Source: Methylacidimicrobium sp. AP8 (GTDB lineage: Bacteria; Verrucomicrobiota; Verrucomicrobiia; Methylacidiphilales; Methylacidiphilaceae). From it: 64,000 bases of DNA. The number at the start of each line of letters is the position of its first letter. The first letter of the stretch is position 1. The DNA is taken from NCBI RefSeq assembly GCF_903064525.1, contig NZ_LR797830.1, positions 2,170,001 through 2,234,000 of the forward strand, read 5' to 3'. The position numbers and the translations under genes were made by a program. Positions 8,033-16,733 of the stretch are shown here, one piece after another. Under the pieces are notes generated by a model. It saw nothing but the letters and a program-made list of their open reading frames with translations, had not been told where the DNA came from and ran no database searches.

Positions 8033-9363
8033 AACCAGGCAAGGGCGGGCGCGTCCCCATGGACGAGCACGCAGAGCCGGGGGTTCACCCGCAGGATGTA
8101 GGCTAAAAGATCCTCGCGAATGGCGTGGGAAGTCAGGTCGAATTGTTCGACCTCGCAGAGCAGCGGCTGGGGAGGCTGTTCCGAATCGAGAGCCACAAGG
8201 TTGCCTCGGGAAGTCTGCAGCAGCTGCCCCGCCGGCGAATTCGGATCGCAATACCCCACGATAAAGATCGAATGGCGCTCATCGGAAAGGAAGCGCTGTG
8301 CGAGAATATTCGAAAGGGTACGCTCGGTCATCATCCCCGAGGAGATCAGGTAAAGCTCCCCCGGCCTCGGCGAGAGCTGTCGGACGCTGCGGCCGTCGAG
8401 GACGGACGGAGCAACATCCTCCAGGAGGCTGAGTCCCGGGTGCCGGCGAAAGGAGCGCTTGGCCAACCGATCGTAAATCTGGGTAAAGCTCCGGCTCAAG
8501 CCCCCGATCGTAATGGGGCAGCGGCGAAGCCGGCCCGCCTTCTGCTCCAGATGGATCGTCGCCAGCAGCTCCTGTGTTTTCCCGAGAGCGAACACCGGAA
8601 TGAGAACCGCCCCTCCCCGCCGGAAGGTGGCCTCGATCGCAGAGATCAGGCGCTCGACCTCCATCGGCCGCCTTTGATGATCCGGCGTCTCCTTCGCGCC
8701 CCGTGTCGCCTCGATGATGAGCGTGTCGATTCCGTCCAGGGGAAAATCCGCGGCGGGCATGATCGTCTGCTCTTGGAAGCTCACATCCCCGCTATAAAGA
8801 ATCCGCCGATCGCCGTAGCGGAAACGCACGCCGACGGCCCCGAGGATATGGCCTCCGGGGTAGAAACGGAAGGTCAGCGGCCGCCCGTTCGAGTCGGAAT
8901 CCTCCGCAATCGAGCATTCCTGGCCCGCGCGGCAGATCCGGTAGGACTTCGCAGAGCGATCCACCTCCTTGTGGGTGAAGAGCGGATAGCTCGCGATTCC
9001 GAACTGCGCCCTCTGCTTGAGCATGACCTCGACGGAATTGTGGAGCAAGGGTTCGGCGAGAAGGGAAGTCGCCTCGCTCAAGTAGACCGGCATCTTTTCG
9101 TTGCGGCGGAGGAAAAGCGGGAGCGCCCCGATATGGTCGTGATGGGCGTGGCTCACGATCAGAGCGTCGGCGGGACGCTCTCCGAGGAGCCCCAAGTTGG
9201 GCGTGGCCTCCTCCCCTTCCTTCCGCGGATGCATTCCCGCGTCGAGGATGACCCGCGCTTCACCGTCGAACTCGAGAAGATAGCAATTCGCGCCGATCTC
9301 GTTGGCGCGCGTTAAGTTGGTGAATTTCACTAACGGTAGGGTCGAAGAGTCGGAAGCCGGCAT
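7957..9363 (-). CDS. Metallo-beta-lactamase/beta-CASP family hydrolase (RNA nuclease-like)
   Basis: 468 residues. The metal-binding motif SHAHHDHIGALP is at residues 71-82, with further ligands in GGHILGAVG and YSGDVSF. The middle holds a beta-CASP insertion (IETTF/AFALGKTQELL-like block FALGKTQELL), and the C-terminus carries LVHGDAPAL, as in the RMMBL motif. Such proteins are usually endo- or exoribonucleases of the CPSF-73/RNase J superfamily. The 3' end overlaps the GT39-like gene by 76 bp in convergent orientation. Substrate not predictable. Confidence 0.85.
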   Translation of the reverse strand: MPASDSSTLPLVKFTNLTRANEIGANCYLLEFDGEARVILDAGMHPRKEGEEATPNLGLLGERPADALIVSHAHHDHIGALPLFLRRNEKMPVYLSEATSLLAEPLLHNSVEVMLKQRAQFGIASYPLFTHKEVDRSAKSYRICRAGQECSIAEDSDSNGRPLTFRFYPGGHILGAVGVRFRYGDRRILYSGDVSFQEQTIMPAADFPLDGIDTLIIEATRGAKETPDHQRRPMEVERLISAIEATFRRGGAVLIPVFALGKTQELLATIHLEQKAGRLRRCPITIGGLSRSFTQIYDRLAKRSFRRHPGLSLLEDVAPSVLDGRSVRQLSPRPGELYLISSGMMTERTLSNILAQRFLSDERHSIFIVGYCDPNSPAGQLLQTSRGNLVALDSEQPPQPLLCEVEQFDLTSHAIREDLLAYILRVNPRLCVLVHGDAPALAWFQERLREERPGLEVIVPPPGETLEL

Positions 9364-9497
9364 CCGACATGCCCGACCGAGTCAAGAGAGCGCGGATCCG
9401 GAACGGTGTCAAGCGAAAGCCATGGGCGGCGGGCGATCCGCATTTTTTCCCGGGCGGTGCTTGCGTTTTTTTTTCCGCTTGCTATCAACGTCATCCA

Positions 9498-10175
9498 ATG
9501 AAACCTCCTACCCGATTTGTACCCGTAGTAATCGCCGTATTGGGCTTCCTCGCCTTCTCCTCCTCCGGTTGGGCCGCATGGGACCTGCAGGACACGGTCA
9601 ACCGGGCCACTCGGGACGTCTGGCACTTCAAGCGGTTGAAGAAGGGCACGATTCCCCATTCCGTCCTCGAGCGTGCTAAAGGCATCGCCTATCTCCGGAA
9701 GAAGGAAGAGGGCTTCCTCTTCGGCTTCTCCTCCGGAAAAGGCTTGGTCATGGCCAAGACTCCCCACGGCTGGTCCGGGCCGGCAGCCATCAAAAGCGGC
9801 GGGATGAGCTTCGGCCTCGAAGTGGGGGCGGAGACCGAGCAGCTTCTCTTCATCTTGAACACCCCCGAGGCCGTCGAGCACTTTGCCAAGGGGCATAAGT
9901 TCAAGCTGGGAGCGGATGTGGCCGTCACCGCCGGTCCGACTTCGGAAGAGGAGGTGAAGCACTACAAGGGCGCTCCGGTCTATGTCTATACCCGGAAGAA
10001 GGGCTTCTGGACAGGCCTCGCCCTCAAGGAAAGCACCCTCGAGCCCGATCCAGACACCGACAAGGAGTATTACGGGCGGAAGGTGACCACCCGGGAAATC
10101 TTGGAGCGTAAGGTCGCGCCTCCGCCGGGCGCCAAGGAGCTTATCCGCGCGCTCGAGGCTCCTCACCGCAAGTAA
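9498..10175 (+). CDS. Exported SYLF (Ysc84-like) lipid-binding domain protein
   Basis: 225 residues. A signal peptide MKPPTRFVPVVIAVLGFLAF with a cleavage site after GWA leads into a SYLF/Ysc84 domain: LERAKGIAYLRKKEEGFLFG, GMSFGLEVGAETEQLLFIL, the VAVTAGP segment and a C-terminal VYTRKKGFWTGLALKEST block. Eukaryotic SYLF domains bind phosphoinositides; bacterial exported versions are widespread but of unknown role. The ATG at 9498 gives a complete signal peptide. It is followed by a strong terminator, so it forms a single-gene unit. Confidence 0.85.
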   Translation: MKPPTRFVPVVIAVLGFLAFSSSGWAAWDLQDTVNRATRDVWHFKRLKKGTIPHSVLERAKGIAYLRKKEEGFLFGFSSGKGLVMAKTPHGWSGPAAIKSGGMSFGLEVGAETEQLLFILNTPEAVEHFAKGHKFKLGADVAVTAGPTSEEEVKHYKGAPVYVYTRKKGFWTGLALKESTLEPDPDTDKEYYGRKVTTREILERKVAPPPGAKELIRALEAPHRK

Positions 10176-10208
10176 GGCGGCAAAGCCGAAGCAGGAAATT
10201 AGAATTAG

Positions 10209-10247
10209 CGGGCTTCCTCCGGGGCCGGGGGAAGCCCGTTTTCTTTT
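10209..10247 (+). terminator. Rho-independent terminator after the SYLF gene
   Basis: A perfect 9-bp stem, CGGGCTTCC (10209-10217) with GGAAGCCCG (10230-10238), closes a GC-rich 12-base loop and is followed directly by TTTTCTTTT. It sits 33 bp after the SYLF stop and separates that gene from the receptor gene downstream. Confidence 0.9.
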
Positions 10248-10275
10248 CGCTCGATGAACATGGGATTTTCCTTGC

Positions 10276-10305
10276 CACTATGTGATAATGCATTATCACA
10301 TAGTG
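10276..10305. promoter_or_regulatory. Perfect 30-bp palindrome abutting a TonB-dependent receptor start
   Basis: Bases 10276-10290 (CACTATGTGATAATG) are followed without a spacer by their exact reverse complement (CATTATCACATAGTG). Three bases later comes the preferred ATG at 10309. The core TGATAAT-GC-ATTATCA resembles a Fur-family 7-1-7 operator (TGATAAT-N-ATTATCA) but with two central bases. A second palindrome, GCGCATGCGC (10305-10314), overlaps the start codon. A role as operator or as RNA hairpin blocking initiation is inference; the perfect symmetry is directly visible. Confidence 0.7.
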
Positions 10306-10308
10306 CGC

Positions 10309-12717
10309 ATGCGCCGCCGCTTCCCGCTCGGTCTTGCCATCCTCTTCCTTGCTTTTGCGCTTCCTCTTTCGCTCGGGAAGGCCTTCAACGGTTCCGGCGA
10401 TCTTTCCCCTACCACGACCCTTCCCGTAGTTCAGGTCGAAGCTTCGAGCGGCGGCATCCTTCCCGGAAGCTGCTCCTCCGCCTATGCCATCCCGATGGAC
10501 GTTGTCGATACGCCCAGAGCAGTGACTCCCGTCTCGAAGACTCTCATGGAATCGGCCGGGATCGGCCAGTGGGGGAAGTGGGACCCCCTTTCGATCACCT
10601 ACCTCAATCCCGCAGCCATGGTCGATCCGTCGCAAGCCGCCTGCGCTTCCGCGCCCGACATCCGCGGGCGCCAGGGCCTGACCTTCCTCAACGGGATCGA
10701 GGAGAACGTCAACTTCGGCCTACAGGATGTTCCCTGGAACTTCAACATGGTCGAGAGCATGGACCTCGTCGAAGGGCCGCCCGGCGCGGTTTATGGGGCA
10801 ACCCAGCCTTCCAACGGCTACGTCAACTACATCACCAAGCAGCCCTACTTCGACCGGTTCCGAGGCGACGCCTGGGCAACGATGGGGATGTACGACCAGT
10901 ACATGTGGGGAGCCGAGGTCGGCGGGCCGATCGACCACCTGGCCGAGGGCCAGTCCTCCAAGCTCGGTTACCGGTTCAGCTATCTTGGAATGAACAACGG
11001 CAGCTACTACGACTATATCTTCGATCAGCAGGAGAACTTCTACGGAGCGATCGGCTGGCATCCGAACGACCGCTACCGTGCCGACCTCTACGCCGACTTC
11101 GGCACTTACTCCTACATGCTCGAAGATGTGCTGATGAACCGGCCGACGGAGGCGCTGATCCAGGATGGCCTCTACTATCCCGGTTACCCGCCCCTCCCGC
11201 AGGTGAGTAGTCCCGGCACGGTTCCGGCGAACAACTTTCTGGGCACTCCCGTTCCCGTGAGCCGCCGGCAGACGATCAAATATCCCGGCGATCTCGGCCG
11301 GGCGATCACCGGCATGGCCCAGCTCATCCAGTCGGTCGCGGTGAGCGACGACCTCCAGGTCGTCAACAATACGCTCTTCTGGTACCAGGATCACATCGCA
11401 AGCGAGGACGAGATCCTCTTTCAAGAGGCGTGGGATGCGTACGAGATCGACAACCGGACCGAGGTCCGGGCACAGTTCACCACCCCGGGCCCCTTCGGGC
11501 GGATGGCGCAGTTCCTCGACACGGGCATCGAATGGCGCTACCAGCAGGCGCTTGCCTACGACTCGCTTGAGTTCACGGTCCCAAACCAGTGGAGCGTCTT
11601 CGAGAATCCCTACCTTCGCAACGGCGCCTTCACCCCTGCCTTTCAAGCCTGGGTCGGCAACCCCTCGGCTCCCGGCGGCGGGGAGTGGCTCGTGCCCGGC
11701 GGCCCCTACCCCTTCTACTTCGAGCCGCTCAACGGAGCGACGGGAACCAACTTGACTCGCTACGGGAAGGTCTCTCCCTTCTGGCAGCAGACGATTCAGC
11801 TTACGGACACCCTTTCGGTCATCCTGGGCGCGCGTCTGGACCTCTACATGATCTCCGCCCAGACTCCTCCGGGCACACCCGCCATCCTCTTCGAGCAGCT
11901 CGACACGACGCAAGCCCTGCCGCTCTTCAACGTCAGCCCGACGTGGAAGCCCTACCCATGGATGACGACCTACTTCAACTTCAACTGGGCTCAAGCGACC
12001 GACGTGGGAGGGGCAGGCGGCTACTCGCCGACATTCACCGACGAAGCCTTTCATCTCCTCAACGAATTGGAAGAGCTGGGAGTGAAATTCAGCCTCGCCC
12101 GCAGTCGACTTTTCCTTTCCGCGGATGTCTTTCACGAGGACACCTATCTTTTCAACTACCTAGAGCCGGCCAACCCCGTTCAGATCAACGGATTCGAAAC
12201 GACCGCGACCTTCCAGCCCAACCGGAGCTTCTGGATCCGAGCAAACTACCTCCTCATGACCGGAGTCGAGAATTGGAGTTCGTCACCTTACGGCCCGCCT
12301 CTGACCCAGACCTACTCGACGACGCAGGCCGACCGGCTCGGCCTGCCCCTCGACAATCAGGCGAGCTTCCCGCCGGGAAGCTATGCGCTGATCGGCTGGC
12401 CCGAGCAGACCGTCTCCGGAATGGTTACTTACCAGGACGACTCGGGGATCGGCGTGACCTTGGGAGGACTCTTCTTTTCCGATATGTACCTCGGCTACGA
12501 ACACCAAGTACGGATTCCCCCCGAGTTCGTCCTCAACGCCCAGGTTTTCTATGCACAACCCCATTGGGAAGCGCGCCTCTACCTCTTCAACTTCACCGAC
12601 GAGCACTACTGGCTGCCCAACGGGTTTGCCTTCAGCCGGGTACGCACGCTCAACCTCGACACGGTCTATGCCGGCTGGCCTTTCTGGATCGAGGGGACAG
12701 CCACATGGAAATTTTGA
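10309..12717 (+). CDS. TonB-dependent outer-membrane receptor
   Basis: About 802 residues. A signal peptide (MRRRFPLGLAILFLAFALPL) precedes a plug domain with DTPRAVTPVSKTLMES and the block VESMDLVEGPPGAVYGATQP, then a long beta-barrel that ends in an aromatic residue (ATWKF), as outer-membrane barrels do. No TonB box could be picked out. Such receptors import metal chelates, vitamins or other scarce solutes using TonB energy. An in-frame ATG at 10282 lies inside the 30-bp palindrome; 10309 is preferred because it gives a normal signal peptide. The protein is clearly paralogous to the one encoded at 12855-15347. Ligand unknown. Confidence 0.88.
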   Translation: MRRRFPLGLAILFLAFALPLSLGKAFNGSGDLSPTTTLPVVQVEASSGGILPGSCSSAYAIPMDVVDTPRAVTPVSKTLMESAGIGQWGKWDPLSITYLNPAAMVDPSQAACASAPDIRGRQGLTFLNGIEENVNFGLQDVPWNFNMVESMDLVEGPPGAVYGATQPSNGYVNYITKQPYFDRFRGDAWATMGMYDQYMWGAEVGGPIDHLAEGQSSKLGYRFSYLGMNNGSYYDYIFDQQENFYGAIGWHPNDRYRADLYADFGTYSYMLEDVLMNRPTEALIQDGLYYPGYPPLPQVSSPGTVPANNFLGTPVPVSRRQTIKYPGDLGRAITGMAQLIQSVAVSDDLQVVNNTLFWYQDHIASEDEILFQEAWDAYEIDNRTEVRAQFTTPGPFGRMAQFLDTGIEWRYQQALAYDSLEFTVPNQWSVFENPYLRNGAFTPAFQAWVGNPSAPGGGEWLVPGGPYPFYFEPLNGATGTNLTRYGKVSPFWQQTIQLTDTLSVILGARLDLYMISAQTPPGTPAILFEQLDTTQALPLFNVSPTWKPYPWMTTYFNFNWAQATDVGGAGGYSPTFTDEAFHLLNELEELGVKFSLARSRLFLSADVFHEDTYLFNYLEPANPVQINGFETTATFQPNRSFWIRANYLLMTGVENWSSSPYGPPLTQTYSTTQADRLGLPLDNQASFPPGSYALIGWPEQTVSGMVTYQDDSGIGVTLGGLFFSDMYLGYEHQVRIPPEFVLNAQVFYAQPHWEARLYLFNFTDEHYWLPNGFAFSRVRTLNLDTVYAGWPFWIEGTATWKF

Positions 12718-12727
12718 GGAGGAATCT

Positions 12728-12800
12728 GCACCCAGGAGGATTTGAACCCCCAACCCCCGGGTCCGAAGCCCGGTGCTCTATCCGATTGAGCTATGGGTGC
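12728..12800 (-). tRNA. tRNA-Arg (anticodon TCG)
   Basis: A 73-base cloverleaf reads on the minus strand. The acceptor stem is GCACCCA/TGGGTGC, the D arm GCTC...GAGC, the anticodon stem CCGGG/CCCGG around loop CTTCGGA (anticodon TCG), and the T arm contains GGTTCAAAT. It lies between the two convergent receptor genes, 11 bp from the end of the first. No CCA is encoded. Confidence 0.95.
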
Positions 12801-12854
12801 CGGCAACACTCAGGCTGTGCAATTTTTTTTCCCCGGTCAAGCCGGCCCGCTTCT

Positions 12855-15347
12855 TCAAAAGAAGACTCGGACCGTTCCCATCACCCAAAAGGGGAGTCCG
12901 ATCAAAACCTTGTCGTAATTGTAGACCCGGTCTCCCTGGAACCCGGTCCCTGTCGGAAACCAGTAGTGGTTGTCGGTCAGGTTGTAAACCTGCACCCGGG
13001 CTTCCCACCGCTTGGTCGCATAAAAGACGCTCGCATTGAGGGTGTAGTCGACGGGGATCCGGGTGGCATAGTCGTAGGAAAGAAACATGCCGCTCTGGAT
13101 CCAGAGCCAGAGGGAGGTGCCGAAGCCCTGGTCCGATTTATAGGTCGCCATCGCAGTCCCGTGCTCGTGGGGAAAGCCGATGAACGGATAGATTCCGGTC
13201 GGGAGGGTGGTGTAGGGATCGACCGGGAGGTTGTATCGTGCCGCGGTTGCCGCGGAATAATTCTGGATCACCGTAGGGCCGGTCTGTGCCGCGCTCTGCG
13301 TCCAGAACTCCTCGCCCGTAAGATAGTCAAAGCCGAAGCTGTAGGTCCAATTCCGGTTCGGTTGATACGTTCCGGCCAGCTCCGCTCCGAGCACGTCGGC
13401 GGGCGTGATCGGCGTAAAGCCCCCGGGAAGGACCGTCACCGGGAAGAAGGTCGAGTAGTAGAAGCCTTCGGCGCTTAGGAAGAGCTTATCGCGGAGTAGG
13501 TTCAATTTTACGCCCGATTCGTACATGACATTCGTCAGGTGGTAGTAAGGGCTCGTGAATTCCGGACAGAAAGCACCCAGGACGTCCATGGCTGCGGTTT
13601 GGGCGTAGGAATAGGTGAAGTAGGCGTTCATCCAGGGATAGGGCTTGTAGCTTACGCTCGCGTTGGCCTGGGGCTCGAGGATCGAGTAGTTGCTCTGGAG
13701 CATGAGCGCGGGCGGGGTGCCCGGCGGCTCGCTGTTGGCAATCTCGTACCATTGGAGCCGGGCGCCGAGGAGAAGGTTCCACTTTTCCCCGAGCCGGATG
13801 TTGTCCTGGACGAATGGGGAAACCTGGAAGAATTGGGACCGGGCCGTTGCGAAGTTATTCGTGTTGTAAGTCATCCCGGGAACGCCCGGCACGGGGATGT
13901 CGGTCAGGTAGATATCCCCCGCCCGCAAGGCTTCCGCCATCGTGATCGGCGGGAGCAGGCCCGACCGAGTGAGAGGCTGGGTCATGTTCCAGAAGTTGTC
14001 GGCGATCCGGCTCGTCTCGGTGTAATCGGTCTGTTTGTCGAACCAGAGGAAGATGCCGCCGTCCAGCTCGTGAAAGAGCGCGAGCCGGCCGAGGGGGGGT
14101 TCGGTCTTCGCCTGGGCTTCGAGCCGATGCTCGATCAGCCAGTCGCCGGGAGTATAGCTGAAGTTGGAGTTGGCCAGCGGATCCTGCACCATGTTGAAAT
14201 ATTCGAACATCGTGTTGTTGACGATCCGGAGGTCATCGGAGAGCTTGAGGGTCTGGATAACCTGAGCGACTCCGTAGAGGTTCCGGTTCCCCGCGCCGGC
14301 TAGGTCCGCCAGGTTGTTCCGTAGGCTGATCGGCACCTGCGGCCCCCATTGCACGATATACCCCTCGCCGGGAACCGAGGTGCCGATTCCCGGATGGAAG
14401 GTGCCGTTCGGTCCGAGCCAGCCGATCATGCTCCCGCTCTGGTAGAGGTCACTATCGATCAGCGCCTGATCGGGCCGGTTGATGCCGAGGGGCAAGTTGA
14501 AGCCTAGGGTGTCGAACTCGAAGTTCGAGTCGATCGTGTAGTTTTCCGAGGGATGGGCGGAGAGGGCCAGGTAGAAGTCCTGGCTGTGCATGTAGGCCCC
14601 CTCGTAGTAGCTGCCCGAGTATTGCCCCGCATAATCGAAGCGGTAGGCCGCCCTTCCGCCGGCGAACGGCCCCCCGATATCCAGGTTCCACCGGTTCTGA
14701 TCGTACATCCCCATGCTGTACTGGGCATCGCCGCGAAAGCGGTCGAAATAGGGCTGCTTGGTCACGTCGTTGGCATAGCCCGCCGCCATCTCGCGCGCTC
14801 CGAAGACGGCGGGCACCGGACCCTGGACGATATCGATATTGTCATAGGCGTAGAAGTTGGGCATGGGCCCGGAGGTGCCATAGCTCTCCAAGCCGACGAG
14901 CATCCCGTTACGGAAAACGGTGGCGGGAAGCCCCCGAATGAAGGGCTCCACCGAATAGTCCCCGGCGGGCGCCATCGTGGTCAAGGAGGGGACGAGCGGA
15001 GCCAAGTCGTCGTATCCCATCAGGTTCCCCGGCGCCACCGTATCGAGCTGCTCCCGCGAGATCGGCGTCACTTCCCGCGGGGTGTCGAGGATGCTCATCT
15101 CGGTCCCATAGACGTTGATCGGGGTAGCTCCGGGCCCCGGCAGCTCCCCGATCACCTCCACCTCCGGCAGGATGCCGGGAGCCTGCTCCGGAGAGACGGG
15201 AGCGGCTGGCGCGGTCGGCGCGGCGGCCGCGGGAGCGGGCGGCGCTTCCTGGGCGGCGGCGGGAACGGCGTCGAGGCAGCAGAAGCCCATAAGAACCGCA
15301 AAGAGACGGAACGTCTTTCGGGGGCAGACGCCCCGGGCCGCATCCAT
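12855..15347 (-). CDS. TonB-dependent outer-membrane receptor (paralogue)
   Basis: About 830 residues. A signal sequence ending near PAAAQ is followed by an Ala/Pro-rich linker, a plug domain (ILDTPREVTPISREQL, YDNIDIVQGPVPAVFGA) and a barrel ending in VRVFF. It shares with the receptor at 10309 the stretch TKQPYFDRFRGDA followed by SMGMYDQ or TMGMYDQ, similar PYPWM and NPNRTW-like strand segments, and overall order. The first ATG is 15347; a TTG at 15383 would add 12 residues. The upstream sequence contains TTAGTCTAA, a short palindrome, but no copy of the 30-bp palindrome. Ligand unknown; metal chelates are the usual guess. Confidence 0.87.
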   Translation of the reverse strand: MDAARGVCPRKTFRLFAVLMGFCCLDAVPAAAQEAPPAPAAAAPTAPAAPVSPEQAPGILPEVEVIGELPGPGATPINVYGTEMSILDTPREVTPISREQLDTVAPGNLMGYDDLAPLVPSLTTMAPAGDYSVEPFIRGLPATVFRNGMLVGLESYGTSGPMPNFYAYDNIDIVQGPVPAVFGAREMAAGYANDVTKQPYFDRFRGDAQYSMGMYDQNRWNLDIGGPFAGGRAAYRFDYAGQYSGSYYEGAYMHSQDFYLALSAHPSENYTIDSNFEFDTLGFNLPLGINRPDQALIDSDLYQSGSMIGWLGPNGTFHPGIGTSVPGEGYIVQWGPQVPISLRNNLADLAGAGNRNLYGVAQVIQTLKLSDDLRIVNNTMFEYFNMVQDPLANSNFSYTPGDWLIEHRLEAQAKTEPPLGRLALFHELDGGIFLWFDKQTDYTETSRIADNFWNMTQPLTRSGLLPPITMAEALRAGDIYLTDIPVPGVPGMTYNTNNFATARSQFFQVSPFVQDNIRLGEKWNLLLGARLQWYEIANSEPPGTPPALMLQSNYSILEPQANASVSYKPYPWMNAYFTYSYAQTAAMDVLGAFCPEFTSPYYHLTNVMYESGVKLNLLRDKLFLSAEGFYYSTFFPVTVLPGGFTPITPADVLGAELAGTYQPNRNWTYSFGFDYLTGEEFWTQSAAQTGPTVIQNYSAATAARYNLPVDPYTTLPTGIYPFIGFPHEHGTAMATYKSDQGFGTSLWLWIQSGMFLSYDYATRIPVDYTLNASVFYATKRWEARVQVYNLTDNHYWFPTGTGFQGDRVYNYDKVLIGLPFWVMGTVRVFF

Positions 15348-15574
15348 GACCGAGCAGTATAGGCCGGCCCCGAGTAGAGACAAGCCATTTATTAGTCTAA
15401 CCTAACTTTATTTATGGATATAAAGCGCGCCGTTTTTACAACTTCCTCTGCTGTCTTTCGCCTTGCATGTAGAAAAACGGCTTCTTGAGCCGCGCATCAC
15501 CGGGATTCGGCTTTCGCCCGGCGAGGTTCCGGCCGAATCCTTGACCGGGGCTGCCGGCCAATCCTAAATGGCAC
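15348..15574. other. Divergent intergenic region
   Basis: About 225 bases between a minus-strand receptor and a plus-strand membrane protein. It contains an AT-rich patch (about 15385-15430) that stands out against the GC-rich genome and includes TTAGTCTAA and TTTATATCC on one strand or the other, likely promoter or operator sequence for the receptor. No RNA gene or terminator was recognised. Confidence 0.4.
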
Positions 15575-16225
15575 ATGCTTCCACCTTTCCGCTTCGCATG
15601 GGAATGCCTGAAGGCGGCGTTCGCCCGTGTCCGGGCGGCACCCGGTCGATCCCTCTTCGTGGGATTCGCCTACTTCGCCCTCGCGCTGGGTTTCCAATGG
15701 ATCGCCTCGATCCGCCTCTGGCATAACAAGCTTTCGGTCATCCTGGCCGTCCTCCTCTGTCAAGGCCTGCTGGGGATTCTGATCATCGGGCTTGCCCGTT
15801 TCTTCCTCACCCTGGCCGACGGCGGCTCCCCGCGCTGGCTCGAGCTCCTCGACGGTTTCCGCGCTCCCTGGAAAATTATGGCAGGAACCCTCTTCGGCTG
15901 GCTGATCGGGACCTTCGTCCTGTTCCTCCTCGTCTTCTTGGGAAGGGATCCGATCGCCTTCTTGCTCGTGCTCGGCGTCCTCCCTCTGGTCCTCTTTTGG
16001 CCTTTTCTCGTTGCCGACGGGGCGGCCTCCCAGGCGGTCGACACGTTTCTCGTGTCGTTCCGTTTCGGAATCTCCCGCTATCCACAGGCGCTGGCGGTCG
16101 CCGTCGTGATCGTCGGCTTGGTCGAGATCGGAGCCGTGCTGGTCGTCGGCACGCTCGTGAGCATTCCCTTGTGCTACACCATGGCCGCGGTGGCGTACCG
16201 CAGCTTCGCGACGGAATGGCGATGA
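15575..16225 (+). CDS. Polytopic membrane protein of unknown function
   Basis: 216 residues with about five long hydrophobic segments, for example LSVILAVLLCQGLLGILIIG, a segment near residue 110 (GWLIGTFVLFLLVFLG) and a C-terminal VAVVIVGLVEIGAVLVVGTL. The arrangement, with VDTFLVSFRFGISRYPQAL between helices, resembles the general DUF975/DUF4013-like membrane proteins, but I cannot place it in a family. The ATG at 15575 is the only sensible start. No operon partner is obvious; the next gene begins 110 bp later. Confidence 0.65.
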   Translation: MLPPFRFAWECLKAAFARVRAAPGRSLFVGFAYFALALGFQWIASIRLWHNKLSVILAVLLCQGLLGILIIGLARFFLTLADGGSPRWLELLDGFRAPWKIMAGTLFGWLIGTFVLFLLVFLGRDPIAFLLVLGVLPLVLFWPFLVADGAASQAVDTFLVSFRFGISRYPQALAVAVVIVGLVEIGAVLVVGTLVSIPLCYTMAAVAYRSFATEWR

Positions 16226-16335
16226 GACCGATCCCGTTCGCAGGCGCCATGGCGGCGTTTCCTGGATTTGACTTCGCCCTCTCTACCCGCCAGGTTTCCC
16301 TCATTGCAATCTCCAGCCGACGGAGGGAAAGGACC

Positions 16336-16680
16336 ATGGCATTCGACGGCAAAACATCGTTAAAGGAAGAGGAAGGACGCGGCTTGGATTCGGCCATCCT
16401 CGAGAGCCTCGAACGTCATCCCGAACGGCTTCCGCTCGAGGTGTTTTGCGAAGACGGCGGATGGCCCGGACCGTGGCGGGCGCATATCGAAGAGATCCGC
16501 AGGAGCGAAGACCGGGTCGCGGCAATCCTGTCCGTATCCTTCGCGGAGCGTATATCCGCCTGCTGCGATCTGGGCAGCGCCAAGGAGGAGGCCGGCTATT
16601 ATGAAATCCCCCGGTACGGGCGGCTGGAAGTCCGTTGGATGCCCCGATCGGGAGACATGACGATCCGGCCGCTTCTGTAG
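16336..16680 (+). CDS. Hypothetical small soluble protein
   Basis: 114 residues starting MAFDGKTSLKEEEGRGLDSA, preceded by GGAGGGAAAGGACC, a convincing ribosome binding region. Charged, with no membrane segment or signal peptide. It contains two adjacent cysteines (ISACCDLG) and a C-terminal block RYGRLEVRWMPRSGDMTI. No family recognised. It lies 53 bp before mfd and may share its transcript. Confidence 0.6.
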   Translation: MAFDGKTSLKEEEGRGLDSAILESLERHPERLPLEVFCEDGGWPGPWRAHIEEIRRSEDRVAAILSVSFAERISACCDLGSAKEEAGYYEIPRYGRLEVRWMPRSGDMTIRPLL

Positions 16681-16733
16681 GAGCGCGCCGAAACAGGGGC
16701 TTTCCCTCTCCGAGGAGCCGGTTCCGCAGGAAG

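Noticed and set aside
10276-10305. The receptor-start palindrome as a CRP/FNR site
   Set aside because: It contains TGTGA and TCACA halves, but they are separated by ten bases rather than the six required by CRP.
12800-12854. Terminator between the receptor genes (stem near 12805-12817 followed by eight T)
   Set aside because: The T-run is real, but the stem has only five pairs with a bulge; I do not call it without folding support.
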